Below, in pieces: positions 14,098-20,806 of a stretch of 24,829 bases of DNA (position 1 is its first letter; each line of letters begins with the position of its first letter). A program made the position numbers and the translations under genes. The DNA comes from Smithella sp. (lineage in GTDB: Bacteria > Desulfobacterota > Syntrophia > Syntrophales > Smithellaceae). Below the pieces are notes generated by a model that saw nothing but the letters and a program-made list of their open reading frames with translations, was not told where the DNA came from and made no database searches. The stretch covers positions 1 to 24,829 of the forward strand of contig JAAZOZ010000248.1 of assembly GCA_012797505.1 (NCBI GenBank), in the 5' to 3' direction.

Positions 14098-15129
14098 TCA
14101 GGGTTTCTCCGGCCAGCGGTTGTGGGCGAATATTTTTGAGGCAGGTGTCATGCCGTTGAGGGCATCCCAGGCCAGCAAAACCGCCGCGGCCGTCCAGCCG
14201 GTTTTTTCCTCCGGCCAGATCACGGTGTCGGGAAACGTCACGCCCATCCAGTAGGAGCCATCCGGATAGCGTTTGTCGCCAAGCCAGCTGAAGATGGCCC
14301 GGGCGCGGGTAAGGTCTTCCATGGCGGCAAGCGTCAGGATAAATTCCGATGTTTCGGCCATGGTCACCCAGGGACGGTCGCTGACGCAGCGCACCCCCCA
14401 GTCGGGCACAACAAATTTGTCCCACAAATGATCGATTCGGGCTTTGGCCTCACTTCCCCGGACGGCCCCGCACAGGATGGGATAGTACCAGTCCATCGAA
14501 AAACGGGACTTGATCATGTTGAACAGATCGGGCCGGTTGCGAATCGTCTCTCCCAGCCGCTCTTTGGCCTTCTGCCAGGCGGGTCTTTTGATGTCCAGCA
14601 CGTCCGCGATGGCCAGCGCGCATTTGAGGCTCATGTAAATGGAACTGCAACCGGTGAGGAGCGCCATCTTGTCGATGGCGCCTTCGCGGTTTCGCGCCCA
14701 GTAGATTTCTCCCTCCGGCGCCTGCAGACCCAGCGCGTATTGAATGCCGCGCGACAGCGCAGGCCACATGGTTCGAAGAAATTTTTCGTTGTGGGTGATC
14801 AGATAGTGATGATAAACGCCCACGGCGATGTAGGCGGCAAAATGAGTTTCCTTCGTCGAATTGGTGACCACGCCGTCGCGGATTTCCGACCACCAGCTCC
14901 CATCCGGCAACTGAGTGGAAACCAGCCAGGCATAGGCGCGCTCCGCCTCGTCGATAAATCCGGCGACACTCAATCCCATGGCGCTTTCGATATGATCCCA
15001 GGGGTCCGTCTTGCCGCCCTGCGACCAGGGGATCTCGCCGTTTCCTTTTTGCAGAGAGGCAATGAAGTCGGCCACCTTTTCCACGTCAATGGGTTTGAGC
15101 TCTTCGCTCAGCGATATATTCAATTCCAT
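14098..15129 (-). CDS. Alpha/alpha-barrel protein resembling the prenyltransferase/terpene-cyclase toroid fold
   Basis: A 343-residue, Trp-rich, all-helical protein. Spaced helical repeats carry QW-like turns: PDGSWWSEI (about 75-83), EGEIYWARN near 137-145 and YPDGSYWMG near 291. This pattern suggests an (alpha/alpha)6 barrel, as in the prenyltransferase/squalene-cyclase superfamily and some glycosidases or polysaccharide lyases. There is no signal peptide, and I see neither the DxDD cyclase motif nor the zinc-ligand set of protein prenyltransferases, so enzymatic class cannot be assigned. Acidic and aromatic clusters (KTDPWDHIESA, MDWYYPILCGAV, DRPWVTMAETSE) could line a sugar- or lipid-binding cavity. 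It is tightly packed 4 bases after the methyltransferase gene, in an operon with a glycosyltransferase and an acyltransferase. Confidence 0.65.
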   Translation of the reverse strand: MELNISLSEELKPIDVEKVADFIASLQKGNGEIPWSQGGKTDPWDHIESAMGLSVAGFIDEAERAYAWLVSTQLPDGSWWSEIRDGVVTNSTKETHFAAYIAVGVYHHYLITHNEKFLRTMWPALSRGIQYALGLQAPEGEIYWARNREGAIDKMALLTGCSSIYMSLKCALAIADVLDIKRPAWQKAKERLGETIRNRPDLFNMIKSRFSMDWYYPILCGAVRGSEAKARIDHLWDKFVVPDWGVRCVSDRPWVTMAETSEFILTLAAMEDLTRARAIFSWLGDKRYPDGSYWMGVTFPDTVIWPEEKTGWTAAAVLLAWDALNGMTPASKIFAHNRWPEKP

Positions 15130-15133
15130 ACGG

Positions 15134-15835
15134 TCAGCCTTTTCTCAGATAAAACACAATGCTCTTTCCGATGACCGGATTCAACGCTTCTTCCAGAACC
15201 CGCACCGCCCTTGGCTTGCAAAACATGTCCCAAACCAGAAATTGATGATAAAGCTTCACAAAATAATTATCATCGTTCTTGATGCCGACCAGGCATTTCA
15301 ACCACCAGTAGGGCGCGTGCAGCGCGTGTTTGTAGTTGATTTTCCAGCACTTCATCCCCTGCCCCGCCAGCATCCTGCGCAGGTCTTTCTTCTTATAAAT
15401 GCGGATGTGCCCGCCTTCATCGCTTGCGTACGCCGGAGAAATCAGCCAGCAGATGCGCTCGGAAAAATAGCGCGGAACACTGACCACCAGGGTTCCTCTG
15501 GGCTTCAGCACGCGGACCAGTTCCTTCAGGGCCGCTTCGTGCTCCGGGATGTGCTCCAGCACTTCGGAGCAGATCACACAGTCAAAGGTTTCGTCCGCGA
15601 AGGGCATTTGCGTAATGTCGGCGCTGGTCACGGAAACGTCCCGGGAAAGCGCATCCGGCATCTCCCGAAGCGCCCGGACCGCCTCGGCCACATCGGCGGG
15701 ATTCCGGTCGATCCCGAAAATCTTCAAACCCGGCAGTTTCGCGAGCGCCCGCAAATGCCTGCCGGTGCCGCACCCGGCATCCAGAACCGCGAATCCCGGC
15801 TTCAGCTTGAGTTCATGCAAATCAATGGTAATCAT
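15134..15835 (-). CDS. Class I SAM-dependent methyltransferase (Methyltransf_11 type)
   Basis: A 233-residue methyltransferase. Motif I is VLDAGCGTG at residues 17-25, followed by the acidic GIDRNP strand, ADITQMPFADETFDCVICSE with the post-motif EVLEHIPEHEAAL, and LKPRGTLVVSVPRYF. The C-terminal half is rich in Trp and Tyr (HALHAPYWWLKCLVG). The open frame extends upstream to 16228, but that part lies over the glycosyltransferase in another frame and does not resemble a protein domain; the ATG at 15835 directly precedes the methyltransferase fold. It overlaps the end of the glycosyltransferase gene by 14 bases, implying translational coupling. The likely acceptor is a sugar or lipid-linked sugar, inferred only from its neighbours. 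Confidence 0.85.
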   Translation of the reverse strand: MITIDLHELKLKPGFAVLDAGCGTGRHLRALAKLPGLKIFGIDRNPADVAEAVRALREMPDALSRDVSVTSADITQMPFADETFDCVICSEVLEHIPEHEAALKELVRVLKPRGTLVVSVPRYFSERICWLISPAYASDEGGHIRIYKKKDLRRMLAGQGMKCWKINYKHALHAPYWWLKCLVGIKNDDNYFVKLYHQFLVWDMFCKPRAVRVLEEALNPVIGKSIVFYLRKG

Positions 15836-17075
15836 GAATCGCCTCGCGATAGACGTCGGCCGATTCCCGGGCGGCTTTCTTCCAGCTGAACACGGAATGC
15901 ACACGCGCCAGTCCCGCCTGCGCGTATCTCTTTCTTTCTTCGGGAGCATCCAGCAGATGCTCGATCGCCTGCGCCAGCGCTTTCGCGTCGGCGGGCGGAA
16001 CGATAATGCCGGCATCCCCCACCACTTCCGGAAGCGCCCCGCCGGAGGTGGAAACGAGCGGCACGCCGCAGGCCATCGCCTCAGCCGCGGGAATGCCGAA
16101 GCCCTCGTACAGTGACGGCACGACGGCCATCGTCGAATGGGCGTAATAATCGGCAAATTCCTCGTTGGCAATTCGTCCGGTAAAATGCACGACATCGGAC
16201 AACCCGAGACTGGCCACCAGGTTTTCAATGATGCCGTCTTTTTTGGGCTGGCCGATGACCGTCAGCTTGATCGGCCGCTTGCGGCGGATCTGATCCACCG
16301 CCTCCAGAAGATACCTCAGTCCCTTGAGCGGCGTATCCGCGCTGTTGGTCACGATCAGGGAATTTTCCGGCCGGGGTCCGTTTTGCTTGGGATAAAAGAA
16401 CTCATTGTTGATGCCGTTGTGCACAACCCGGAATCTGTTTTCATCCAGGGCAAACTCTTTGGCAATGTCCTTTCGGGTGAAGGAGGACACGGTAATGATG
16501 TGCGAAAAGCTTTTGGCGACCTTCAGCTGCATATTGATGAACGAATACCAGCGGTACACCCGGAATTTCTGGCGCAGCGTTTTGGCCGCCTTGTACTCCT
16601 CCTGCCGGTCCACCGTGATCGGATGGTGAATCGTGGGGATCGTCGGCAAAACGTTTTGCGCCAGCCGGCCGATGCCGTAAGACAGGCACTGGTTGTCATG
16701 AACAATGTCGTAATCGCCGCGGTGTTTCTTCAGATAGTCATAGACCCGCTCTCCGAAGGTATAGGGCTCGGGAAAACCGCCCGCGCAGACGCTCAAAAAC
16801 TCATACAGGTTCAGCGGATGGACCAGATCCCCGAAATGTTCCGGCCAGAACAGATGGTCGGGATGATAGAGATCCAAGCCGGGCATTTGAATCAGGCGGA
16901 CAGGATCGTCGAGATGCGGATAGGGCGGTCCGGAGATGACGTCCACCTGATGGCCTTCATCGGCCAGCGCTTTGCTCAAATGCCTGATATAGACGCCCTG
17001 CCCTCCGCAGGTGGGGTTGCCACGATACGTGAGCAGACAAATCTTCAACGGCCCTGAACTTGATTTTTTTTTCAC
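15822..17075 (-). CDS. Glycosyltransferase family 4 protein
   Basis: A 417-residue GT-B fold glycosyltransferase. The N-terminal acceptor half opens with KICLLTYRGNPTCGGQGVYI, where the GGQG loop is typical of GT4. The donor-binding half contains GQPKKDG, FTGRIANEEFADYY and the retaining-GT Ex7E motif E324-E332 (EGFGIPAAE), then AMACGVPLVST and GALPEVVGDAG. The open frame can be read 53 codons farther upstream, but those overlap the PHP gene and look non-coding. The preferred start is GTG 17075, which overlaps the PHP stop as GTGA and has AAGGG upstream. No transmembrane segment is seen, so it probably acts at the inner face of the cytoplasmic membrane on a nucleotide-sugar donor. Substrate unknown. 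Confidence 0.88.
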   Translation of the reverse strand: MKKKSSSGPLKICLLTYRGNPTCGGQGVYIRHLSKALADEGHQVDVISGPPYPHLDDPVRLIQMPGLDLYHPDHLFWPEHFGDLVHPLNLYEFLSVCAGGFPEPYTFGERVYDYLKKHRGDYDIVHDNQCLSYGIGRLAQNVLPTIPTIHHPITVDRQEEYKAAKTLRQKFRVYRWYSFINMQLKVAKSFSHIITVSSFTRKDIAKEFALDENRFRVVHNGINNEFFYPKQNGPRPENSLIVTNSADTPLKGLRYLLEAVDQIRRKRPIKLTVIGQPKKDGIIENLVASLGLSDVVHFTGRIANEEFADYYAHSTMAVVPSLYEGFGIPAAEAMACGVPLVSTSGGALPEVVGDAGIIVPPADAKALAQAIEHLLDAPEERKRYAQAGLARVHSVFSWKKAARESADVYREAIHDYH

Positions 17076-17722
17076 GCCAGGACCCTTTTTACAATCTTTT
17101 GGGAATTTTTTAACATGATGACTATTTCTTTCTCGGACAAGCCGGCGCCGCGGGCAATGTTCATGGCCAGAGGGCGGCCCACAAAATCGCCCGGCGCGTG
17201 AGCGTCGTTGTTGAGCACAAGCCGGGCCCCGCATTTTCCGGCCATCGCCGCCACATGGCCGTTCGTGTAACTATGCCCCCGGCGGGTGGTGATCTCCAGA
17301 AAAACACCTTTTTTCGCGGCCAGCTTTGCCTCTTGGGCCGTAATCAGCCCGGGATGAGCAAGAATATCCACTCCCGCGCGGATGGCGGCCAGATTGGTCC
17401 CGGGGGAAACCGGCTCCGTGAGGGTTTCCCCGTGCACAACCACTATTTTCGCCCCCAGCTTTCGGGCCTCGAAAGTGAGCGCGACGATGTCGTAGGGATC
17501 CACATGCGTCAGTTCCACGCCCGGTATTGCGAAAATGTTCCCTTTTTCCGATATCTTGCTACAAACCCTGACTATTCGCGGGATAATGAAATCGATATTG
17601 GAATAATCCGCATGGTCCGTGAACGCAATCGTCCGGTATCCCGCGGCACAGGCCCTCCGGGCCGATTCCGCGGGAACAAGCGCGCCGTCGCTGAAAAGGG
17701 TATGGGTATGCAGATCAATCAC
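17072..17722 (-). CDS. PHP-domain metal-dependent phosphoesterase (histidinol-phosphatase-like)
   Basis: A 216-residue stand-alone PHP domain. The metal-ligand set is complete: H5 and H7 (DLHTHTLFSDG), D36-H37 (FTDHADYSN), E70 and H73 (PGVELTHVD), H97 (VVVHGE), H123 (LAHPGL), H150 (RRGHSYTNGH), and D173 with H175 (NNDAHAPGD). Such proteins hydrolyse small phosphomonoesters; HisK-type histidinol-phosphatase is one example, but no other his genes are in view. The start is GTG 17722 with a weak GGACGG upstream. Its stop overlaps the glycosyltransferase start by 4 bases, which makes it the first gene of the six-gene operon. A phosphatase acting on an activated sugar or lipid phosphate would fit the neighbours; that is inference. 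Confidence 0.85.
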   Translation of the reverse strand: MIDLHTHTLFSDGALVPAESARRACAAGYRTIAFTDHADYSNIDFIIPRIVRVCSKISEKGNIFAIPGVELTHVDPYDIVALTFEARKLGAKIVVVHGETLTEPVSPGTNLAAIRAGVDILAHPGLITAQEAKLAAKKGVFLEITTRRGHSYTNGHVAAMAGKCGARLVLNNDAHAPGDFVGRPLAMNIARGAGLSEKEIVIMLKNSQKIVKRVLA

Positions 17723-17773
17723 GTACAGCCGTCCATAAGCTTTCGTTTCACTTCCAAAAACTAGTGGTCACTT

Positions 17774-17776
17774 AGC
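17774..17776. promoter_or_regulatory. Divergent intergenic region: small dyad near the PHP gene (centre)
   Basis: Around this point, AGTG-GT-CACT (17763-17772) sits in a near-palindromic CTAGTGGTCACTTAG, about 50 bases upstream of the PHP start. It could be an operator. No clear sigma-70 promoter for the six-gene operon was found here; TTGACT (minus strand, near 17798) lacks a good -10. Confidence 0.25.
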
Positions 17777-17807
17777 AAATTTGAAACACACAGTCAATAA
17801 AATGATG

Positions 17808-17822
17808 AATTTTCTGAAAATT
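17808..17822. promoter_or_regulatory. Perfect 15-bp palindrome upstream of the acyl-CoA synthetase
   Basis: AATTTTC-T-GAAAATT is a perfect odd-centred palindrome in the divergent promoter region between the PHP operon and the acyl-CoA synthetase gene. Its size and AT-rich arms fit the operator of a dimeric helix-turn-helix repressor, for example a TetR- or GntR-type fatty-acid regulator. No regulator gene is adjacent. Confidence 0.4.
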
Positions 17823-17868
17823 AAATCAATGGTTTTGCTTGTTTTTTCCGTGAAAATGACTTAGACCA

Positions 17869-17911
17869 TCCTCGAAATGACGCAGCAGGCATTTTTTCGA
17901 TGATTTCGAGG
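17869..17911. repeat. Inverted repeat sharing a 13-mer with the window-start REP-like element
   Basis: CCTCGAAAT (17870-17878) and ATTTCGAGG (17903-17911) are exact 9-bp inverted repeats with a 24-base loop. The left arm lies within TCCTCGAAATGAC, which is also present at 27-39. It sits 45-90 bases upstream of the acyl-CoA synthetase start. Confidence 0.6.
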
Positions 17912-17955
17912 GACGGAAATACCCCCCGCGACAATAGACTAGAAGGAGATCGTTT

Positions 17956-19764
17956 ATGCACACGTTTACACTGGATAAGCCTGACAACCTGATTGACTGG
18001 TGGCAGGAGAGCGAAGCAAAATTTGCCGAGCGAAGACTTTTCGGCACAAAAAACAAAAGCGGCGTTTATGAATGGGTCACGTACAGGGAGGTGGGCGCCC
18101 GCATCCATAACCTTCGGGCGGGACTGGCCCAACTGGACATCAGCCAGGGGGATGTCGTCGGCATTATCGCCAACAACCGCGTGGAATGGCCCATTGTGGC
18201 TTTCGCCGCCTGGGGACGCATCGCCCGCTTTGTCCCCATGTACGAAGCGGAACTGGTGCAGATCTGGAAATACATCATTGCCGACAGCCGGATTAAAGTC
18301 CTGTTTGTTTCCAAACCGGAAATCTATGAGAAAATAAAGGACTTCCCGAAGGATATTTCCACGCTGAAGCATATTTTTGTGATCGACGCCGAAGGCGATA
18401 ATTCCATGGCCGCGCTGGAAAAGAAAGGCGCCGCCAAGCCCGTCGCCGCACAGGTCCCGAAACCGGACGACATCGCCGAACTCATCTACACGTCGGGAAC
18501 CACCGGCAATCCCAAAGGCGTTCTTTTGTCGCACGGCAATTTTACCAGCAACTCTCTGGCGGGCCTGAAAATGTATCCCGAACTGGCGGAAAACGAAGGC
18601 CGGGACGTGGTGACGCTCGCCATCCTGCCCTGGGCCCATTCTTTCGGTCAGACCGGCGAACTGTACGCGGTCATCCGGCTGGGCGGCTCCATCGGCCTGG
18701 CGGAAAGCCCCGCGACGATTGTCGATGACATTGCCAAGGTGAAACCCACCTTTCTGGTTGCCGTGCCCCGCGTTTTCAACCGCATTTACGACGGCCTCTG
18801 GGCCAAAATGAACAAGGAAGGCGGTCTGGCCAAAAAACTTTTCGTCATGGGCGTTGAGGCGGGGAAGAAAAAACGCGAGCTGGCTGCGCGGGGCCAATCC
18901 GATTTTCTGACCGAACTCAAATTCAGGATCGCGGACAAAATCGTCTTTTCGAAAATCCGCGAAAAGCTGGGCGGCCGGGTGAAGGGCGCCATGACCGGCA
19001 GCGCCGCGATGAATCCTGAAATCGGTCATTTCTTCTTTGACATCGGCCTGCCGGTTTACGACTGCTACGGGCTCACGGAAACGTCGCCGGCTGCAACCAT
19101 GAACGCCTCCTATGCCTACCGCCTGGGCAGCGTCGGCCGGGCCATCGAGAAGGTCCGCATCGTGATCGATTCTTCGGTGGTGGAGGAAGGCGCCACCGAC
19201 GGCGAAATTATCGTTTACGGCCCCAATGTCATGAAAGGCTACCATAACCGGCCGGAAGATACGGCCGCGGCCATGACGCCGGACGGCGGCTTCCGCACCG
19301 GCGACCGCGGCCGCCTGGACAAGGACGGCTACCTCTTTATCACGGGACGCATCAAGGAGCAGTACAAACTGGAAAACGGGAAGTTCTGCTTCCCCGTATC
19401 CATCGAAGAAGAAATCTGCCTGTTGCCGCTGGTTCAGCAGGCGGTCATTTACGGATACAACCGCCCCTTCAACATTTGCATTGTCGTTCCCGACTTTGAC
19501 GTTCTGAAAAACACCGCAAAAGAAAAAGGACTGCCGACGGACATCAACGAGCTGGTCGAAAGACAGGATATCGTGGATATGTACGGCGCCGCGATCACGG
19601 CTCATCTCAAAAACAAGTTCGGCGGCTACGAGATCCCCAAAAAGTTTTTGCTGATTCCCGAACCGTTCACGCTGGAAAACGGCACGCTGACCCAGACCAT
19701 GAAGCTCAAACGCAAAGTAGTGCTGGATAAATTTCAGGATCGGATTGAAGCGCTGTACCGGTAG
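17956..19764 (+). CDS. Long-chain fatty acid-CoA ligase (FAA1/COG1022 type AMP-forming synthetase)
   Basis: A 602-residue ANL-superfamily enzyme that activates long-chain fatty acids with ATP and CoA through an acyl-adenylate. The P-loop-like motif A3 is YTSGTTGNPKG (178-188), motif A5 is YGLTETSP (371-378), and TGDRGRLDKDGYLFITGR (motifs A7-A8) lies around 450-467, followed by IKEQYKLENGKFCFPVSIEEE. The adenylation-domain spacing and the KLENGK hinge are those of the eukaryote-like long-chain group often duplicated in fatty-acid-degrading syntrophs. The ATG has a strong AGAAGGAG. It is monocistronic, ended by a strong bidirectional terminator. Chain-length preference cannot be read from the sequence. 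Confidence 0.92.
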   Translation: MHTFTLDKPDNLIDWWQESEAKFAERRLFGTKNKSGVYEWVTYREVGARIHNLRAGLAQLDISQGDVVGIIANNRVEWPIVAFAAWGRIARFVPMYEAELVQIWKYIIADSRIKVLFVSKPEIYEKIKDFPKDISTLKHIFVIDAEGDNSMAALEKKGAAKPVAAQVPKPDDIAELIYTSGTTGNPKGVLLSHGNFTSNSLAGLKMYPELAENEGRDVVTLAILPWAHSFGQTGELYAVIRLGGSIGLAESPATIVDDIAKVKPTFLVAVPRVFNRIYDGLWAKMNKEGGLAKKLFVMGVEAGKKKRELAARGQSDFLTELKFRIADKIVFSKIREKLGGRVKGAMTGSAAMNPEIGHFFFDIGLPVYDCYGLTETSPAATMNASYAYRLGSVGRAIEKVRIVIDSSVVEEGATDGEIIVYGPNVMKGYHNRPEDTAAAMTPDGGFRTGDRGRLDKDGYLFITGRIKEQYKLENGKFCFPVSIEEEICLLPLVQQAVIYGYNRPFNICIVVPDFDVLKNTAKEKGLPTDINELVERQDIVDMYGAAITAHLKNKFGGYEIPKKFLLIPEPFTLENGTLTQTMKLKRKVVLDKFQDRIEALYR

Positions 19765-19790
19765 CAGGATCCGTGTCCCGCAGGAACAAT

Positions 19791-19830
19791 AAAAAAAGCC
19801 GGCTCCTTTTTACGCGAGCCGGCTTTTTTT
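19791..19830. terminator. Strong bidirectional intrinsic terminator
   Basis: A perfect 15-bp stem, left arm 19791-19805 (A7 then GCCGGCTC) and right arm 19816-19830 (GAGCCGGC then T7), with a 10-base loop. It serves the convergent acyl-CoA synthetase (plus) and HU (minus) genes, with a U-tract on either strand. Confidence 0.95.
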
Positions 19831-19849
19831 CAATGATGACAAATGAAAG

Positions 19850-20119
19850 TTATTTAACCGCGTCCTTCAAACCCTTTCCGGCCTTGAATACCGGAACCTT
19901 CTTGGCGGCGATCTTGATGGCTTCGCCTGTCTGGGGGTTTCTGCCTTTGCGGGCCTTTCTCTTGCTGACAGAGAAGGTGCCGAATCCCACCAGCGTCACG
20001 CTGTCGCCCTTCTTGAGCGCCTTCTGAATTGCCGCCAACGCAGCGCTGATGGCCACGTCAGCCTCTTTCTTCGTGCACGTCACTTTTGCTACTTCTTCGA
20101 CCAATTCTGCTCTGTTCAT
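19850..20119 (-). CDS. HU family DNA-binding protein
   Basis: An 89-residue histone-like nucleoid protein that binds and bends DNA as a dimer. It opens with MNRAELVEEVA, has the helical dimer core to about residue 45, and then the signature GFGTFSVSKRKARKGRNPQTG (about 46-66), whose beta-arm tip contains the intercalating proline in RNPQTG. The C-terminus, FKAGKGLKDAV, is canonical. AAAGGGG lies upstream of the ATG with good spacing. The arm sequence fits HU rather than IHF. It is flanked by the strong terminator and a 217-base AT-rich upstream region, so it is monocistronic. HupA versus HupB cannot be separated. Confidence 0.95.
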   Translation of the reverse strand: MNRAELVEEVAKVTCTKKEADVAISAALAAIQKALKKGDSVTLVGFGTFSVSKRKARKGRNPQTGEAIKIAAKKVPVFKAGKGLKDAVK

Positions 20120-20336
20120 TGCTCACCCCTTTAAATTTTATTTTGTAAAACGATGGTGACTCATTAACCTTAATTCAAAAAAAAATCTACTGTTTTTTGT
20201 AAAATTCATCCGATTATTTTCGTGTATTTTGAGGCCTGAAGCGCTTTCCGGCCGTTTTTCCGCCCGAAGCGCATATCCGCTCTTCAAATTTCCCATGTTT
20301 TGCTGTAAAGGGAAAATGAATCTGAAGGGAAGGATC
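20120..20336. other. AT-rich divergent intergenic region
   Basis: This 217-base region between HU (minus) and the secreted protein (plus) should hold both promoters. It includes a run of nine A (20176-20184) and AT-rich stretches near the HU side, but no pair of boxes with acceptable spacing and match could be chosen on either strand. No RNA structure or ORF of note was found. Confidence 0.4.
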
Positions 20337-20786
20337 ATGCGCGCCAGGACTATCTTATTTTTCGCCTTTTTATTTGCCGTCATGCCGGCCTGGCTGTCCG
20401 CGGAAAAAATGACCGGCAACTGGCGGTTGACCGGCTACACGAAATACCGTGATGCCGTCTTTGTGGACCGCGACCGGATTTCACAACCCTCTCATGACCT
20501 TACGGCGGCCTGGATCAAGATCGCCCCGTCCGGAAAAAGCAGGCACCTGCGCTTCGTTGCCGAATACATGAAATCCGTCCAAAAATGGAATCCGCAATTC
20601 AAATCCGTCGAAATCCTTTGTGAAATCAATTGTTCCAGAGATTTCATCCGTTTTAAGGAATTTGTCTATCTGGACAAAGACAGAAACGTTCTTCACAAGG
20701 CCCATGAAACGGGAACGCAATGGTTCCTGATCAACCCCGGCAGCACCTGGCATTTCGTAAAAAAAGAATCTTGCGCCATCCAATAA
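20337..20786 (+). CDS. Secreted surface-adhesin protein E-like (Adhesin_E) protein
   Basis: A 149-residue exported protein. A clear signal peptide (basic MRAR, hydrophobic TILFFAFLFAVMPAWL, then SAEK) suggests cleavage after the Ala at about residue 22. The mature part follows the pattern of the Adhesin_E/CNP1-like families: W near the start (NWRLTGY), a short strand DAVFVDRDRI, AAWIKIAPSG, a paired-cysteine segment ILCEINCS, then YLDKDRNVL and a late W-F pattern ending ESC. Three cysteines could form a disulfide. An alternative ATG at 20316, preceded by AAAGGG, would lengthen the N-terminus by seven residues. It lies 20 bases before a FATP-type synthetase and is probably cotranscribed with it, hinting at a periplasmic role linked to fatty acids; that link is only positional. 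Confidence 0.7.
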   Translation: MRARTILFFAFLFAVMPAWLSAEKMTGNWRLTGYTKYRDAVFVDRDRISQPSHDLTAAWIKIAPSGKSRHLRFVAEYMKSVQKWNPQFKSVEILCEINCSRDFIRFKEFVYLDKDRNVLHKAHETGTQWFLINPGSTWHFVKKESCAIQ

Positions 20787-20806
20787 AAAAACAGGGAGAA
20801 GAAACT

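Noticed and set aside
11716..15129. Hopanoid or carotenoid biosynthesis cluster, based on a cyclase-like protein next to a radical-SAM enzyme
   Set aside because: The barrel protein is half the size of squalene-hopene cyclase, lacks DxDD, and no squalene or phytoene synthase is present.
15836..16228. N-terminal extension of the 15134-15835 methyltransferase
   Set aside because: The extension lies over the glycosyltransferase in another frame and reads as Arg/Trp-rich noise; the methyltransferase fold begins at the 15835 ATG.
17072..17722. Histidine biosynthesis gene hisK
   Set aside because: The PHP fold fits, but there are no other his genes nearby and the operon partners are sugar-modifying enzymes; the name is too specific.
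17821..19605. Open frame of 594 codons on the minus strand opposite the acyl-CoA synthetase
   Set aside because: The plus strand encodes all ANL-superfamily motifs; the antisense frame has no recognisable domain and is a composition effect.
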